Source: Elusimicrobia bacterium GWA2_61_42 (lineage in GTDB: Bacteria; Elusimicrobiota; Elusimicrobia; Elusimicrobiales; UBA9959). From it: a stretch of DNA of 64,000 nucleotides. Numbering within the stretch: the first letter of the stretch is position 1; each line of letters begins with the position of its first letter. The notes below the pieces were generated by a model. That model was not told where the DNA came from. It was given only the letters and a program-made list of their open reading frames with translations, and ran no database searches. Below are positions 31,223 to 39,519 of the stretch, piece after piece. Location: positions 1 to 64,000 of the forward strand of contig MGTU01000020.1 in the NCBI GenBank assembly GCA_001799615.1, written 5' to 3'. Both the position numbers and the translations under genes were made by a program.

Positions 31223-32249
31223 GGACAAATCTATAACCGCGCTGGTTACGGCGGAGCAGAGGGGGGCCTACACCGTCCGGGTGGAGGGCGCGGAGCTGCC
31301 TGCCGTCATCGCCGGGAAATTGACCGGGGAGGCCGGCTCGCGCCTGGACCTGCCCGTAGTGGGGGACGACGTCGCCGTGTCCCTGCACGACGGCGGCGCC
31401 AAGGCCGTCATCCACGGCGTGCTGCCGCGGCGGTCCCTCCTGCTGCGCATCGGGCTCGGCAAGGACGGGGACGCGCAGCCGCTGGCGGCCAATATCGACA
31501 AGGTTTTTATAGTCATGGGGATGGACGGGAACTACAATATCGCCCGCCTGGAGCGCGTGCTGACGGCCGCCTGGGACAGCGGCGCGCTGCCCGTGGTGGT
31601 CCTGACCAAGAAGGACCTGTGCCCCGAAGCGGAACTGGCCGGCAGGCTGGAGGCCGCAGGGCTGGCCGCGCCCGGCGCGCGGGTACTGTGCGTGTCGTCG
31701 CTGTCCGGGGACGGCGTGGCCGCGGTGGAGGCGGAACTGGCCGGCGGCCTGCGCTGCTGCTTTGTGGGTTCTTCGGGCGCTGGCAAGAGCACGCTGCTCA
31801 ACCGCCTGGCGGGCCGGGAAGCCGCCCTCACCGGGGCGGTCAGGGAGGACGATTCCCGCGGCAGGCACACCACTTCTTCGCGCCAGCTGTACATCCTGCC
31901 CTGCGGCGGCCAGGTGATAGACACCCCGGGGATAAGGGAATTCGGCGTGGCTTACGCGGCCGACGGCCTGGAGACCTCTTTCAGCGATATCAGCGCGCTG
32001 GCCGCAAGCTGCCGCTTCAAGGACTGCTCGCATACCGGCGAGCCCGGCTGCGCCGTGGCGGCGGCCGTGGAAGCCAAGACGCTGCCGGCGGAGCGGCTTT
32101 TGAATTATCACAAGCTGCGGCGCGAGACCGAGCGGCACGAGCAGGTTACCGACCTGAAGAAACGCCTGGAGGCCAAGCGCAAGCAGAAGAATTTCGGCCG
32201 CATGGCGCGCGACATCACCCAGAAAAAGCGCCGCCTGCGCGGCGGCTGA
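31215..32249 (+). CDS. rsgA: Ribosome small-subunit-dependent GTPase A
   Basis: 344 residues. An N-terminal OB fold is followed by a circularly permuted GTPase domain: the G4-like TKKDLC and G5 precede the P-loop GSSGAGKSTLLN (about 186-197), then DTPGIREFG. A zinc site CRFKDCSHTGEPGC closes the domain, before a basic tail with RRETERHEQVTDLKKR. RsgA releases the 30S subunit late in assembly. Promoter TAGAAT lies 41 bases upstream. The ATG has only GAGAACGC before it, so translation may depend on the short overlapping frame. Confidence 0.93.
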   Translation: MAEDKSITALVTAEQRGAYTVRVEGAELPAVIAGKLTGEAGSRLDLPVVGDDVAVSLHDGGAKAVIHGVLPRRSLLLRIGLGKDGDAQPLAANIDKVFIVMGMDGNYNIARLERVLTAAWDSGALPVVVLTKKDLCPEAELAGRLEAAGLAAPGARVLCVSSLSGDGVAAVEAELAGGLRCCFVGSSGAGKSTLLNRLAGREAALTGAVREDDSRGRHTTSSRQLYILPCGGQVIDTPGIREFGVAYAADGLETSFSDISALAASCRFKDCSHTGEPGCAVAAAVEAKTLPAERLLNYHKLRRETERHEQVTDLKKRLEAKRKQKNFGRMARDITQKKRRLRGG

Positions 32250-32332
32250 GGCGGGAGAAGGACCGCGGCGGTCTTTGCTAAAATATGCGTCGGGGTGCCG
32301 GCCGTAAAGCCGGAGAAACAGGAGACACAACT

Positions 32333-32728
32333 ATGGCGGTAATACTGGTCATCGACGACAACGCTCAATTCAAGGGGATAATGTTCGATTACCTCCTGAT
32401 GATGGAGTACAAGGTGCTGAACGCCGACAACGGCCGCGAGGGCGTTAAAAAGGCCCACGACGCGAAGCCGGACCTGATCCTGATGGACGTGATGATGCCG
32501 GACATGGGCGGCCTGGAGGCGCTGAAAGAACTGAGCGCCGACGAGGAGACCAGGAAGATCCCGGTCTTCATTATTACCGGTTCCGCCTTCGATACCGAAA
32601 TGGGCGCGCTGTTCAAACAGGAACCCAACTGCCGCGAATTCCTGGATAAAACCATCTCGCTCGCCCTGCTGAACGAAAAGATCAAGGCGGCGCTGGAAAA
32701 CCGCCCCCCGAAGCCGAAGCTGGGCTAG
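32333..32728 (+). CDS. Stand-alone response regulator receiver
   Basis: 131 residues from the ATG at 32333, preceded by CAGGAGA. The upstream extension is untranslated leader. A complete REC domain: DD at VIDDNAQ, phospho-acceptor Asp in LILMDVMMPD, Thr/Ser in FIITGSAF, and Lys in FLDKTIS. No output domain, so it signals by binding. It follows rsgA by 80 bases with its own TTTGCTAAAATATG promoter-like element at 32273-32286. Confidence 0.88.
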   Translation: MAVILVIDDNAQFKGIMFDYLLMMEYKVLNADNGREGVKKAHDAKPDLILMDVMMPDMGGLEALKELSADEETRKIPVFIITGSAFDTEMGALFKQEPNCREFLDKTISLALLNEKIKAALENRPPKPKLG

Positions 32729-32754
32729 GGTGAAGCGGCGGGGATATTTACGCT

Positions 32755-33252
32755 ATGCATGAGCTTGTTGTGCTGCTGCTTATACTGACCGCCGGGCTGC
32801 TGCTGTTTTCCTCCGTGGCCTACCTGTTAAACCACCGGCCGCGGCGGGGAAGCAACGGAGGGACCGCCGGTGACGAGGCGTCCGCCGAACTTTCAGCCGG
32901 AGAAAAATTAAAGATACGCCTGGCGTTCGGCTATTCGGCGCTGCTGCTGCTGGCGCACCGCGCCGCGATGACCTATATGCTCCTGTCCACGGATTTCAAT
33001 GCCCGTGACGCGCAGGTCTTTTTTGGTATGTCCTGGTGGTTCCTCGACCCGCTGGCCGGCTTCCCCATTATTTTCGGCACCCTGCCTTTCGCCAAAGACA
33101 TGCCCTTGCCCCGGTTCATCAACAGTTATTACGTCCCGCTTTCCCTTATCCTGTACGGCGCCGTCATTTACGGCCTATGGCGGCTTAGCCGGCGCGCTTT
33201 TTTCTCTCCCGGCGCCCAAGTCTCCGGCACAGAGGAAAAAACGCGGCGGTAG
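32755..33252 (+). CDS. Hypothetical membrane protein
   Basis: 165 residues with four hydrophobic segments: LVVLLLILTAGLLLFSSVAYLL at 4-25, then about 62-80, 92-110 and 126-145. A charged glycine-rich loop lies after the first helix (RPRRGSNGGTAGDEASAELS). Starts 27 bases after the receiver gene, so cotranscription is likely. No family recognised. Confidence 0.62.
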   Translation: MHELVVLLLILTAGLLLFSSVAYLLNHRPRRGSNGGTAGDEASAELSAGEKLKIRLAFGYSALLLLAHRAAMTYMLLSTDFNARDAQVFFGMSWWFLDPLAGFPIIFGTLPFAKDMPLPRFINSYYVPLSLILYGAVIYGLWRLSRRAFFSPGAQVSGTEEKTRR

Positions 33253-33357
33253 CGCGGGGAAACAACCGCGCCGGGATTAAGTTAAAATATAAAGCTGACG
33301 GATGTTTGCCCGGTCGGGCATGGACTCGAAATTCTGAGAACGGTATGGAGCGAAACT

Positions 33358-33945
33358 ATGACCAATTGTCCTAAATGTTCTTCTGAGGCGCTGGTGGAGA
33401 CCCCCGCGCTGGGAAATATCCCGCTCGAAGTCTGCCCCGGCTGCTCCGGGATCTGGTTTAACAAGGGCGAACTCGAGGCCCTGCTCAAGCAATCGCAGGG
33501 CACAGGCCCGGCCGACCTGGACCTGATCAATCCCAAGGCGGAGGGGCTCGCCTGTCCCAGCTGCAAAACCAAAATGTCGCACGGAGGCCTGGTGAATCCG
33601 CTGCTGCTGGTGGACAAATGCCAGTCCTGCGGCGGCATCTGGCTGGATCCGCGCGAACTGGACCTGGTAAAGAAGCTGCTGGGCCTTTCCGGCGGGGCTT
33701 CCGAAGTGAAGGTGGCCAGGCCCGCCGTGGTCCCGGCTCCGCCGCCGGCGCCGGATATTAAAGCCATGCTGATAAAGCTCGTTTCAGCGGCCGCCGTCAT
33801 CCTGGGGCTCGCCGGGGTAAGTTTTGAAATGTACCTTTATTTCAGCCCGGAGGCTTCGGTCTCGTATACGCCGTCCGCGGCCGCGGCCGCCGCCAGCTTC
33901 GTGTTTTGTATCGGCGGGATTTTCGGCCTGAACCGGAAAAAATAG
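33358..33945 (+). CDS. Twin zf-TFIIB zinc-ribbon membrane protein
   Basis: 195 residues. Two tandem zinc ribbons: CPKCSSEALV...CPGCSGIWFNKGEL (about 4-42) and CPSCKTKM...CQSCGGIWLDPREL (about 65-103). The C-P/G-x-C...C-x-x-C-G-x-W-x-D/N-x-x-E-L signature is that of zf-TFIIB proteins. A Pro/Ala linker and two transmembrane helices (about 138-160 and 170-188) follow, with a short basic tail. The ribbons should face the cytosol. Role unknown. Confidence 0.8.
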   Translation: MTNCPKCSSEALVETPALGNIPLEVCPGCSGIWFNKGELEALLKQSQGTGPADLDLINPKAEGLACPSCKTKMSHGGLVNPLLLVDKCQSCGGIWLDPRELDLVKKLLGLSGGASEVKVARPAVVPAPPPAPDIKAMLIKLVSAAAVILGLAGVSFEMYLYFSPEASVSYTPSAAAAAASFVFCIGGIFGLNRKK

Positions 33946-33984
33946 CGCCCTTCAAAGCGGCCGTCTGCGGGCAAGTCATGCGAA

Positions 33985-34013
33985 GCCGCCGGGAAGCCGG
34001 CGGTTTTGTTTTG
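33985..34013 (+). terminator. Dispersed hairpin module (terminator)
   Basis: GCCGCCGGGAAGCCGGCGG with TTTTGTTTTGG. No TAGAAT. Confidence 0.75.
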
Positions 34014-34080
34014 GCGGGGGCGAATAAGCGCCCGGCGAAATTCATATAATCTTGAAGCAGCTATTCGGTAAAAACGCAAC

Positions 34081-35382
34081 ATGAAACGCCTTTTAAGATC
34101 CATAGCCTTTTTACTGGCGCTAACCGCTTTCTCCGGCGGCGCGGCCGCCGCCGAACCCAGGGCGAAGACGGACCTGCTCACGAACGCCCGTATAATCGGC
34201 ATGCTTAAGGCCGGGGTTAGCGAGGCAACGATACTTTCCCTGATAAAACAATTCCCTGACAAACTCGACAGCGGCCCCCAAGCCCTGGTGGAACTGCGCG
34301 CGGCCGGGGCCGGCAACAAGGTGCTGCTGGCCGTAAGGAGCAGCGCGCTGGCGGCCAGGCAGGAAGAAGAGCCGGGGCCAGGCTCAGCCGAAGCCGGGCA
34401 GGCCGCAGAAGCGGAGAGCGGCGAGGCCGGCCAGGAGGAGGCCTCCGAAGCCGCGGATGACGGCGGGCTTTACGAGGACGGCAAGTTAAGCCTGGGCCTC
34501 GGGTATCCTTTTCTCGCCGTTAAATATGATTTTTCCGACTACTCCGGCGAGGGCAGGTTTATCACCCGCAACGGCGTACAGGCTTTCGCGGCCCGCGGCT
34601 ACTGGAATTTCCACAGGGCCGCCCCGTGGACAGCCTACACGGGCCTGGAAGCGGGTTATGTGCGCTACGGCTCCGCCTTCTCCGCGGGAGAGCTGTCCCC
34701 TTTTATCGGCGGCGCGCTGGCCCTGGATAAAAATTTCTCCCTGAGCGCCGATTTCTCGCCCACCCTGCTGTTCCTGCCCGGCGGGGGCACGCATTTCGGC
34801 GTGGAAGAGATAGGCTGGGTGATAAACTTCGGGGTGTTCATCCGCCTGTCCGCGCGGGCGCCGAAGACCGCGGCGGAGGCGGACGGGGAAGAGGAAGAAG
34901 ACGGCGCGGCCGCCGCCGAACGGCGGCGCTCCGCCTACGAAAACTCCTCCTGGCGTTTAACCTCGGCTCCCGCCAAGGTCTCGTACCAGGATTATTTAGC
35001 CGCCGCGGAGGAATTCATTTCCCGGAAAAACTACGCCAAAGCGGACCAGGCTTACGCCAGGGCCCTGGCGGGCGTATCCGCGCGCGACGCCCGCAGGGTC
35101 TTCCTGTTCGAGCGGCGCGGCTGGGTGGCCATGAAGGAAGGGGACCTGGAGAAGGCCAGGGACCTGTACCTGGCTGGCATCTCGGCGGCCAGGGAGGCGG
35201 GCAGCTACGACGCGCATACGGTCAACGCCTATAGCGGGCTCGCCTATTGCTTTGAGCAGCAGGGCAATTTCCCGCTGGCCATAAAGTACTATGAGCGGGC
35301 GCTGGACATAAGCTCCAACGAGACCACCATACAGGGGATAGAAAAAAAGCTGCGGAGGCTCAGGCCTTCTCAGGACCAGTGA
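34081..35382 (+). CDS. Exported protein with helical N-domain, beta-barrel-like middle and TPR end
   Basis: 433 residues with signal peptide (SIAFLLALTAFSGGAAAAE). Residues 30-75 (LLTNARIIGMLKAGVSEATI, then ALVELRAAG) match a helical module often seen at the start of exported proteins. An acidic linker (about 95-130) leads to a strand-rich region (about 138-265, LGLGYPFLAVKYDF ... INFGVFIRL) with alternating aromatics like an outer-membrane barrel. A second acidic linker precedes TPR repeats (about 305-425). Probably outer-membrane associated. No single family fits. Confidence 0.65.
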   Translation: MKRLLRSIAFLLALTAFSGGAAAAEPRAKTDLLTNARIIGMLKAGVSEATILSLIKQFPDKLDSGPQALVELRAAGAGNKVLLAVRSSALAARQEEEPGPGSAEAGQAAEAESGEAGQEEASEAADDGGLYEDGKLSLGLGYPFLAVKYDFSDYSGEGRFITRNGVQAFAARGYWNFHRAAPWTAYTGLEAGYVRYGSAFSAGELSPFIGGALALDKNFSLSADFSPTLLFLPGGGTHFGVEEIGWVINFGVFIRLSARAPKTAAEADGEEEEDGAAAAERRRSAYENSSWRLTSAPAKVSYQDYLAAAEEFISRKNYAKADQAYARALAGVSARDARRVFLFERRGWVAMKEGDLEKARDLYLAGISAAREAGSYDAHTVNAYSGLAYCFEQQGNFPLAIKYYERALDISSNETTIQGIEKKLRRLRPSQDQ

Positions 35383-35404
35383 ACGGCGGGGGGACAGGAA
35401 GAAT

Positions 35405-35923
35405 ATGAATGAGCGGACTCCGGCGTTAAGAGAGGAGGACGGCTATGCGGCGGCCGCCAGGCGCGGGGCGCTTTGGACGCTGCCTTTGTGGCTGCCGGGT
35501 TTGAGCTTTGCGGTTTATGCCGCCCTGCCTCTGGCGGTCGGCTCCGTGCTGGACCCATTGGTGACCAGGGTCGGCAACATATTTTTAAACAACGCCTACG
35601 AGGGCAGCCGCGGCTCCAATAATTTTGTCGGCCTGGTCATGCTGCTCCCTTTGATCAGTTTCCCGCTGGGGTTCCCCGCCGCGTTTTTCCTGGCGCGCAA
35701 GCCGGCCGGCGCGCTGGACGGGCTTTTGAAAGGGGTCTGCTCCTCGTTCGCGGCCGTGGTCTCCACCCTGCTTTGCGTCCTGCTGATGTGGCTGGACGGC
35801 ACGTCGGAAAAATGGCAGCTGGTTTGCGGGATGTATTTGGCCGGGGCCGCCGGTTTTCTCGCGGCTTCGGGCGCCGGGGGACTGGCGCGCTGCGCCTACG
35901 AGCGCCGAAAACGGCGCGGTTAA
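35405..35923 (+). CDS. Hypothetical four-helix membrane protein
   Basis: 172 residues with four transmembrane segments (about 22-48, 75-97, 107-122 and 138-158) and a basic C-terminal tail (YERRKRRG). GGGACAGGAAGAAT precedes the ATG. It lies 22 bases after the TPR-barrel gene, so it is likely in its operon. No family recognised. Confidence 0.62.
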   Translation: MNERTPALREEDGYAAAARRGALWTLPLWLPGLSFAVYAALPLAVGSVLDPLVTRVGNIFLNNAYEGSRGSNNFVGLVMLLPLISFPLGFPAAFFLARKPAGALDGLLKGVCSSFAAVVSTLLCVLLMWLDGTSEKWQLVCGMYLAGAAGFLAASGAGGLARCAYERRKRRG

Positions 35924-35954
35924 GGTGCGGGCACTGAAGCCCGGCTGAACGCAT

Positions 35955-35984
35955 AACCGCTTGCAAAACGCAGGCGGTTTTTTG
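35955..35984 (+). terminator. Terminator, sequence unlike the dispersed family
   Basis: ACCGCTTGCAAAACGCAGGC stem (ACCGCNTGC/GCAGGCGGT) followed by six T. TTATTATGGGG downstream may be a -10 for the receiver at 36069. Confidence 0.75.
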
Positions 35985-36068
35985 TTATTATGGGGGAGTA
36001 GGGGAGAGTTATATGTTTAAACGACCAAGAGCAGGTTTTTTTACGCGGCCGGCCGGGCAGGCGCGGCT

Positions 36069-36470
36069 ATGAGCGCCGCCGTTTCGCCTATGGTGCTGGT
36101 CGTAGACGACGACAAGAACGTCTGCGACCTGATCAGCGCGGCCCTGGCGGGCAGCGGCTACGATACCGCCGTGGCCTGCAACGGCAAGGAGGCTCTGGCC
36201 TACCTCAGAAGTTCTTCGCAGCAGCCCGGGCTGATACTGCTGGACCTGATGATGCCGGAGATGACCGGCTGGGAATTCAGGCGGATCCAGCAGGACGATC
36301 CCAGGCTCGCCGGGATCCCCGTCGCCATCATCACCGGCCTGCCCGGCGTGGAAGGCAAGGCCTCGGCCATCGGGGCCGTGGACGTGCTCTACAAGCCTTC
36401 GCGCGTAGAAGCGCTGCTCTCCCTGGTTTCCCGTTTCTGCGGTCTCAAGGATAAGCCGGGGCCTGAATGA
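36069..36470 (+). CDS. Stand-alone response regulator receiver
   Basis: 133 residues. A REC domain with VVDDDKN (acidic pair), ILLDLMMPEMTG (phospho-acceptor), AIITGLPG (Thr) and LYKPSRVE (Lys). No output domain. The start ATG follows GGCGCGGCT, a weak ribosome site. Second of three receivers in 31-42 kb. Its kinase is not adjacent. The two histidine kinases at 9.6 and 25.7 kb are candidates by elimination only. Confidence 0.88.
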   Translation: MSAAVSPMVLVVDDDKNVCDLISAALAGSGYDTAVACNGKEALAYLRSSSQQPGLILLDLMMPEMTGWEFRRIQQDDPRLAGIPVAIITGLPGVEGKASAIGAVDVLYKPSRVEALLSLVSRFCGLKDKPGPE

Positions 36471-36494
36471 CCGGCCAGCCGCGCGCAGCTGGAA

Positions 36495-36525
36495 GCCGCC
36501 CGGGAAACCGGGCGGTTTTATTTTG
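36495..36525 (+). terminator. Dispersed hairpin module, extended stem
   Basis: GCCGCCCGGGAAACCGGGCG with TTTTATTTTGG. Confidence 0.77.
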
Positions 36526-36611
36526 GGCGGACTTAAGGGCCTACGTCCGCATAGGCTCATTAATCCCGTTCTCCGGGTACTATTGCCCATGTGTAGAAAG
36601 GCGCGTTCCGC

Positions 36612-36617
36612 TAAAAT
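36612..36617 (+). promoter_or_regulatory. Candidate -10 TAAAAT
   Basis: CCGCTAAAATATAC lies nine bases before the ATG at 36627, close enough for a very short leader. Confidence 0.4.
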
Positions 36618-36626
36618 ATACAGGTG

Positions 36627-37694
36627 ATGATCAAAAAAACGGCATTATTTTCGGTCTTGATCCCTCTCTCGCTTTTTAATCTTCCCGCCCGCGCGCAAAC
36701 CCCCTTGGAGCAGGCGCTGGCCCTGGCCCCCGCAATAGAAGTCCCGATACCGCAGCCCGAGGCGGCGGCGGCGGAGCGGGGCTTTCTGACGCGCGAGGCG
36801 GCCCTGGAAAAACTGCGGTTTTTCGATTACCAAAAAACCGACGTGCTCTCCGTCAAGAGGGCTCCCCCGAAAGCCCATAAAAAATACACCGCCGAACGCA
36901 TCGACGTCCTCATTAACGACCCGCTGCGCCAGCGGGGCGAGTATAACCAGGAATACCAATACTACAGGACCGGTCAGCCAGGCCCGCGGCCTACCGTCAT
37001 CGTCTTCTCTCCTTTCAGCGGGGCCAAGACCATAGACGTGTGGACGGCCATTAAATTCGCGCAAAGGGGCTACAACGCCGTCGTCGTAGTTCCGACCGAG
37101 TCGCTCACCGATAAAACCCGGGCGCTCGACGGGACGGACGACCTGCTTATCAGGGAGAGCATAGCGGGGCGGATAGCCATAGACCTGCTTGAGACTTTCC
37201 CGGAAGCCGACACGAAAAAAATTTACGCCACCGGCATCAGCATGGGGGGAATAAGAACCGCCCTTTTCTTCGGCATCGAGCCGCGGGTGAGAAAGGCGGC
37301 GGAGATCGTGGGCGGCGGAGACCTTCCCGGAATTATAGCCGACACGCAGTTTTCCGCGCTTAAAAAAGTGCGGGACGCGCGGATGCAGATAGAAGGACTG
37401 GCGACCATCCCTGAATTCAGGACCTATCTGCAGAAGGTTATGGCCGTGGACCCCGTAGATTTCGGCAGCCTGAGGGACCCGGAAGACCTGCTGATGGTAA
37501 TGGGCGAGGGCGACGTGTTCGTGCCTGACGTCTACCAGAAAAAGCTTTACGACGCGTTCTCCAGGCCGCAGGAGAATAGGCACCCCGCGGTGGTCAGCTC
37601 CGGCAAAGGCCATCTCCTTACCGCGGGTGAAATAGAGAAGCAGGTGGCCCGGTCCTTCGACTTCTTCGAGGCGAAGGGCGCGTGGGCTAAATAA
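36627..37694 (+). CDS. Exported alpha/beta hydrolase (dienelactone-hydrolase-like)
   Basis: 355 residues from the ATG at 36627 (a GTG sits one codon earlier). A signal peptide (ALFSVLIPLSLFNLPARAQ) and a linker to about 100 precede the hydrolase domain. TVIVFSPFSGAKTI gives the oxyanion strand, ATGISMGGIRTALFFG the nucleophile elbow (G-x-S-x-G), and MVMGEGDVFVP and SGKGHLL place the Asp and His of the triad. Expected to hydrolyse an ester in the periplasm or outside. Substrate unknown. The secreted RNase gene follows 29 bases later. Confidence 0.78.
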   Translation: MIKKTALFSVLIPLSLFNLPARAQTPLEQALALAPAIEVPIPQPEAAAAERGFLTREAALEKLRFFDYQKTDVLSVKRAPPKAHKKYTAERIDVLINDPLRQRGEYNQEYQYYRTGQPGPRPTVIVFSPFSGAKTIDVWTAIKFAQRGYNAVVVVPTESLTDKTRALDGTDDLLIRESIAGRIAIDLLETFPEADTKKIYATGISMGGIRTALFFGIEPRVRKAAEIVGGGDLPGIIADTQFSALKKVRDARMQIEGLATIPEFRTYLQKVMAVDPVDFGSLRDPEDLLMVMGEGDVFVPDVYQKKLYDAFSRPQENRHPAVVSSGKGHLLTAGEIEKQVARSFDFFEAKGAWAK

Positions 37695-37723
37695 GAACGG
37701 ATCCAGGAGACGAGGATAAACGC

Positions 37724-38320
37724 ATGGCCATGAAAAAACTTAAACTTCCGCTGCTGCTTTCCGCGCTGGCTCTCGCCTGGCTGGCGCCGGCCTTCGCCTC
37801 CCCGCCGGCCGCGGCCGCTAAAAAACCGGCTTATGACCTGCTTTCGGACCTGGTCTACGTTCCGGTGGCAGAGCTCGCCGCTCCCGCGCCCGCGGCGGCC
37901 GAAAACGATCCTCGCGAGTACGAAAAGCCGCGCTGCAAGCCCAGCGAGGCCCTGCTGCCCGGCAGGACTTTTTCCCCCAAGGTCAGCGACGAGCGCCGCG
38001 AGCGGGCGATCAAAGACCTGCTGGCGAAGATAGCGGTCTGCACGCCCATGCCTTATGATAACGACGGCAACGTCCACAGCAAGCCCCATGAGGGCCTGCC
38101 CGGGAAACCGGCCGGGTACTACACGGAGTACACGCTTATAATTCCCGGCCGGCCCACCGGCTCCAAGCCGGAGCAAGTGCTGATAGGCGGCGTTACCTAT
38201 ACGACGGGCCCCGTGCAGAGTTTCCGCGGCCCCGAGCGCCTGATGATAGGCGCCGGCCGCGAAGTGTACTACACCCCGGACCATTACACCACCTTCATCT
38301 ACCTGGAGATCGTGCGCTAA
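37724..38320 (+). CDS. Secreted guanyl-specific ribonuclease (T1/Sa/barnase superfamily)
   Basis: 198 residues with a signal peptide (KLPLLLSALALAWLAPAFAS). The C-terminal half matches microbial RNases: MPYDNDGNV, LPGKPAGYYTEYTL with the general base Glu135, RGPER with Arg168 and Arg172, and YYTPDHYTTF with His187. Spacings Arg-4-Arg and Arg-15-His equal those of barnase (Arg83, Arg87, His102). Between Glu135 and Arg168 lies an extra segment of about 20 residues. It cleaves RNA after G. No barstar-like inhibitor gene is adjacent, consistent with export through Sec. Confidence 0.8.
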   Translation: MAMKKLKLPLLLSALALAWLAPAFASPPAAAAKKPAYDLLSDLVYVPVAELAAPAPAAAENDPREYEKPRCKPSEALLPGRTFSPKVSDERRERAIKDLLAKIAVCTPMPYDNDGNVHSKPHEGLPGKPAGYYTEYTLIIPGRPTGSKPEQVLIGGVTYTTGPVQSFRGPERLMIGAGREVYYTPDHYTTFIYLEIVR

Positions 38321-38372
38321 GCCGGAGGCCGCGGGCGACGCGCGGCGCGGATAAAGATCGGCCGGATAAAAT

Positions 38373-38406
38373 AAAACCGCCGGGGAATGCCCGGCGGTTT
38401 TATTTT
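38373..38406 (+). terminator. Dispersed hairpin module between convergent genes
   Basis: AAAACCGCCGGGG/CCCGGCGGTTTT with TATTTTG. The A tract on the left may let it serve the minus-strand gene too. Confidence 0.78.
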
Positions 38407-38423
38407 GCTTAAGGCGCTTCAGT

Positions 38424-39401
38424 TTACCACGCCAGGGGGGCGCGGAGGCCGGGCCAGTAGCCGGTTTTCAGCGCGTCTAAGGACGGGGACAGCTGCTCCG
38501 TAACTTCAAAGGCTTTGGCCGCGGGCGGCAGCAGTTCGGCGGCGTTGGCCGGCTTGTACCAGCACAGCGGGCGGAAGCCGGCCTGGAAGCCGGCGGAGCG
38601 GGTGCAGGTGCCGGCGGCGGGGTTGGTGTTGCTCAGCGGGGCCGACACGGGCTGGGTGCACAGCGAGCCGGCCAGGTAGGTGTCCATGCGGCACTGGGTG
38701 GCGGGATGAGACGTGAACATGGCGGTCACCACTTTAGGGTCGGGGGTCGCGAAGCTGGGGGCGACGGGGTCGTTGTGCAGGACCTTGAACAGGTTAGACA
38801 CGGACTTGCCGGCCATGGAGCCCCTGAGGCAGATGGCGCTTTCCTGCGGGTCGGAGTACAGCGCGGCGCAGCCCTGCTCGGCTACTTCGTCGCCTTGGAG
38901 GGAGCGGGTGAAAGCGCTGGCGGAGGAGTCCGCGAAGACCTGCCTGAGGCATTTGAGGTTGGCGTAATAGTCGCTCTGGCCCTCGATGGAGGCCCAGCCG
39001 CCCTTGGGCGCGCCGCCCAGGTTATGGCCCAGTTCGTGGCAGACTACCAGCGCGAAACCGTCCATGGTGACGGCTTCGTGGCGGGCCAGCCCGCCGTACA
39101 TGTTAAGGATAACCCGGTTGCCGCTCTGCGAGGTGGAAGCGTTAACGGTATTGTTGGTCCAGAGGCGGTTGATCTGCAGCACCTTGCCCAGCGCGGCCAG
39201 CTGCGGCTTGTAGATCTTTTCCAGCGTGTTGAGGACTTCGTTGAACTGCGCTTCAAGCATGCCCTTGTCCTGGGCGGAGCCGACGGGGATCTTGAGGTCG
39301 TTGTGGGGCAGGAAGCCCGGGCAGTTGGAGGCCCTGGCGGGGAGCACGGCCGCGCCCAGCAGCAGGGCGGAAATAACTGGCAGCAGAAGGTTGCGTTTCA
39401 T
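38424..39401 (-). CDS. Exported M48-like zinc metalloprotease
   Basis: 325 residues from the ATG at 39401, preceded on its strand by AAGGAAAG. A signal peptide (LLLPVISALLLGAAVLPARA) is followed by a domain with ALVVCHELGHNLGG (zinc motif H-E-L-G-H) and downstream EGQSDYYANLKCL, which places the third ligand Glu as in M48-type peptidases. The C-terminal third is Cys-rich (RMDTYLAGSLC, GTCTRSAGF, RPLCWY), suggesting disulfides. Periplasmic or secreted. Substrate unknown. Confidence 0.75.
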   Translation of the reverse strand: MKRNLLLPVISALLLGAAVLPARASNCPGFLPHNDLKIPVGSAQDKGMLEAQFNEVLNTLEKIYKPQLAALGKVLQINRLWTNNTVNASTSQSGNRVILNMYGGLARHEAVTMDGFALVVCHELGHNLGGAPKGGWASIEGQSDYYANLKCLRQVFADSSASAFTRSLQGDEVAEQGCAALYSDPQESAICLRGSMAGKSVSNLFKVLHNDPVAPSFATPDPKVVTAMFTSHPATQCRMDTYLAGSLCTQPVSAPLSNTNPAAGTCTRSAGFQAGFRPLCWYKPANAAELLPPAAKAFEVTEQLSPSLDALKTGYWPGLRAPLAW

Positions 39402-39519
39402 GGGTACTTTCCTTGGGTTCTGGAGTATGACAAATGTCAATATTTAAGCTATTATAGCCTTAGATTAGCCGCTTTGCAAAGCAAAAAACGATCGGGCGGT
39501 TCGCGGTTACGGAGAATTT

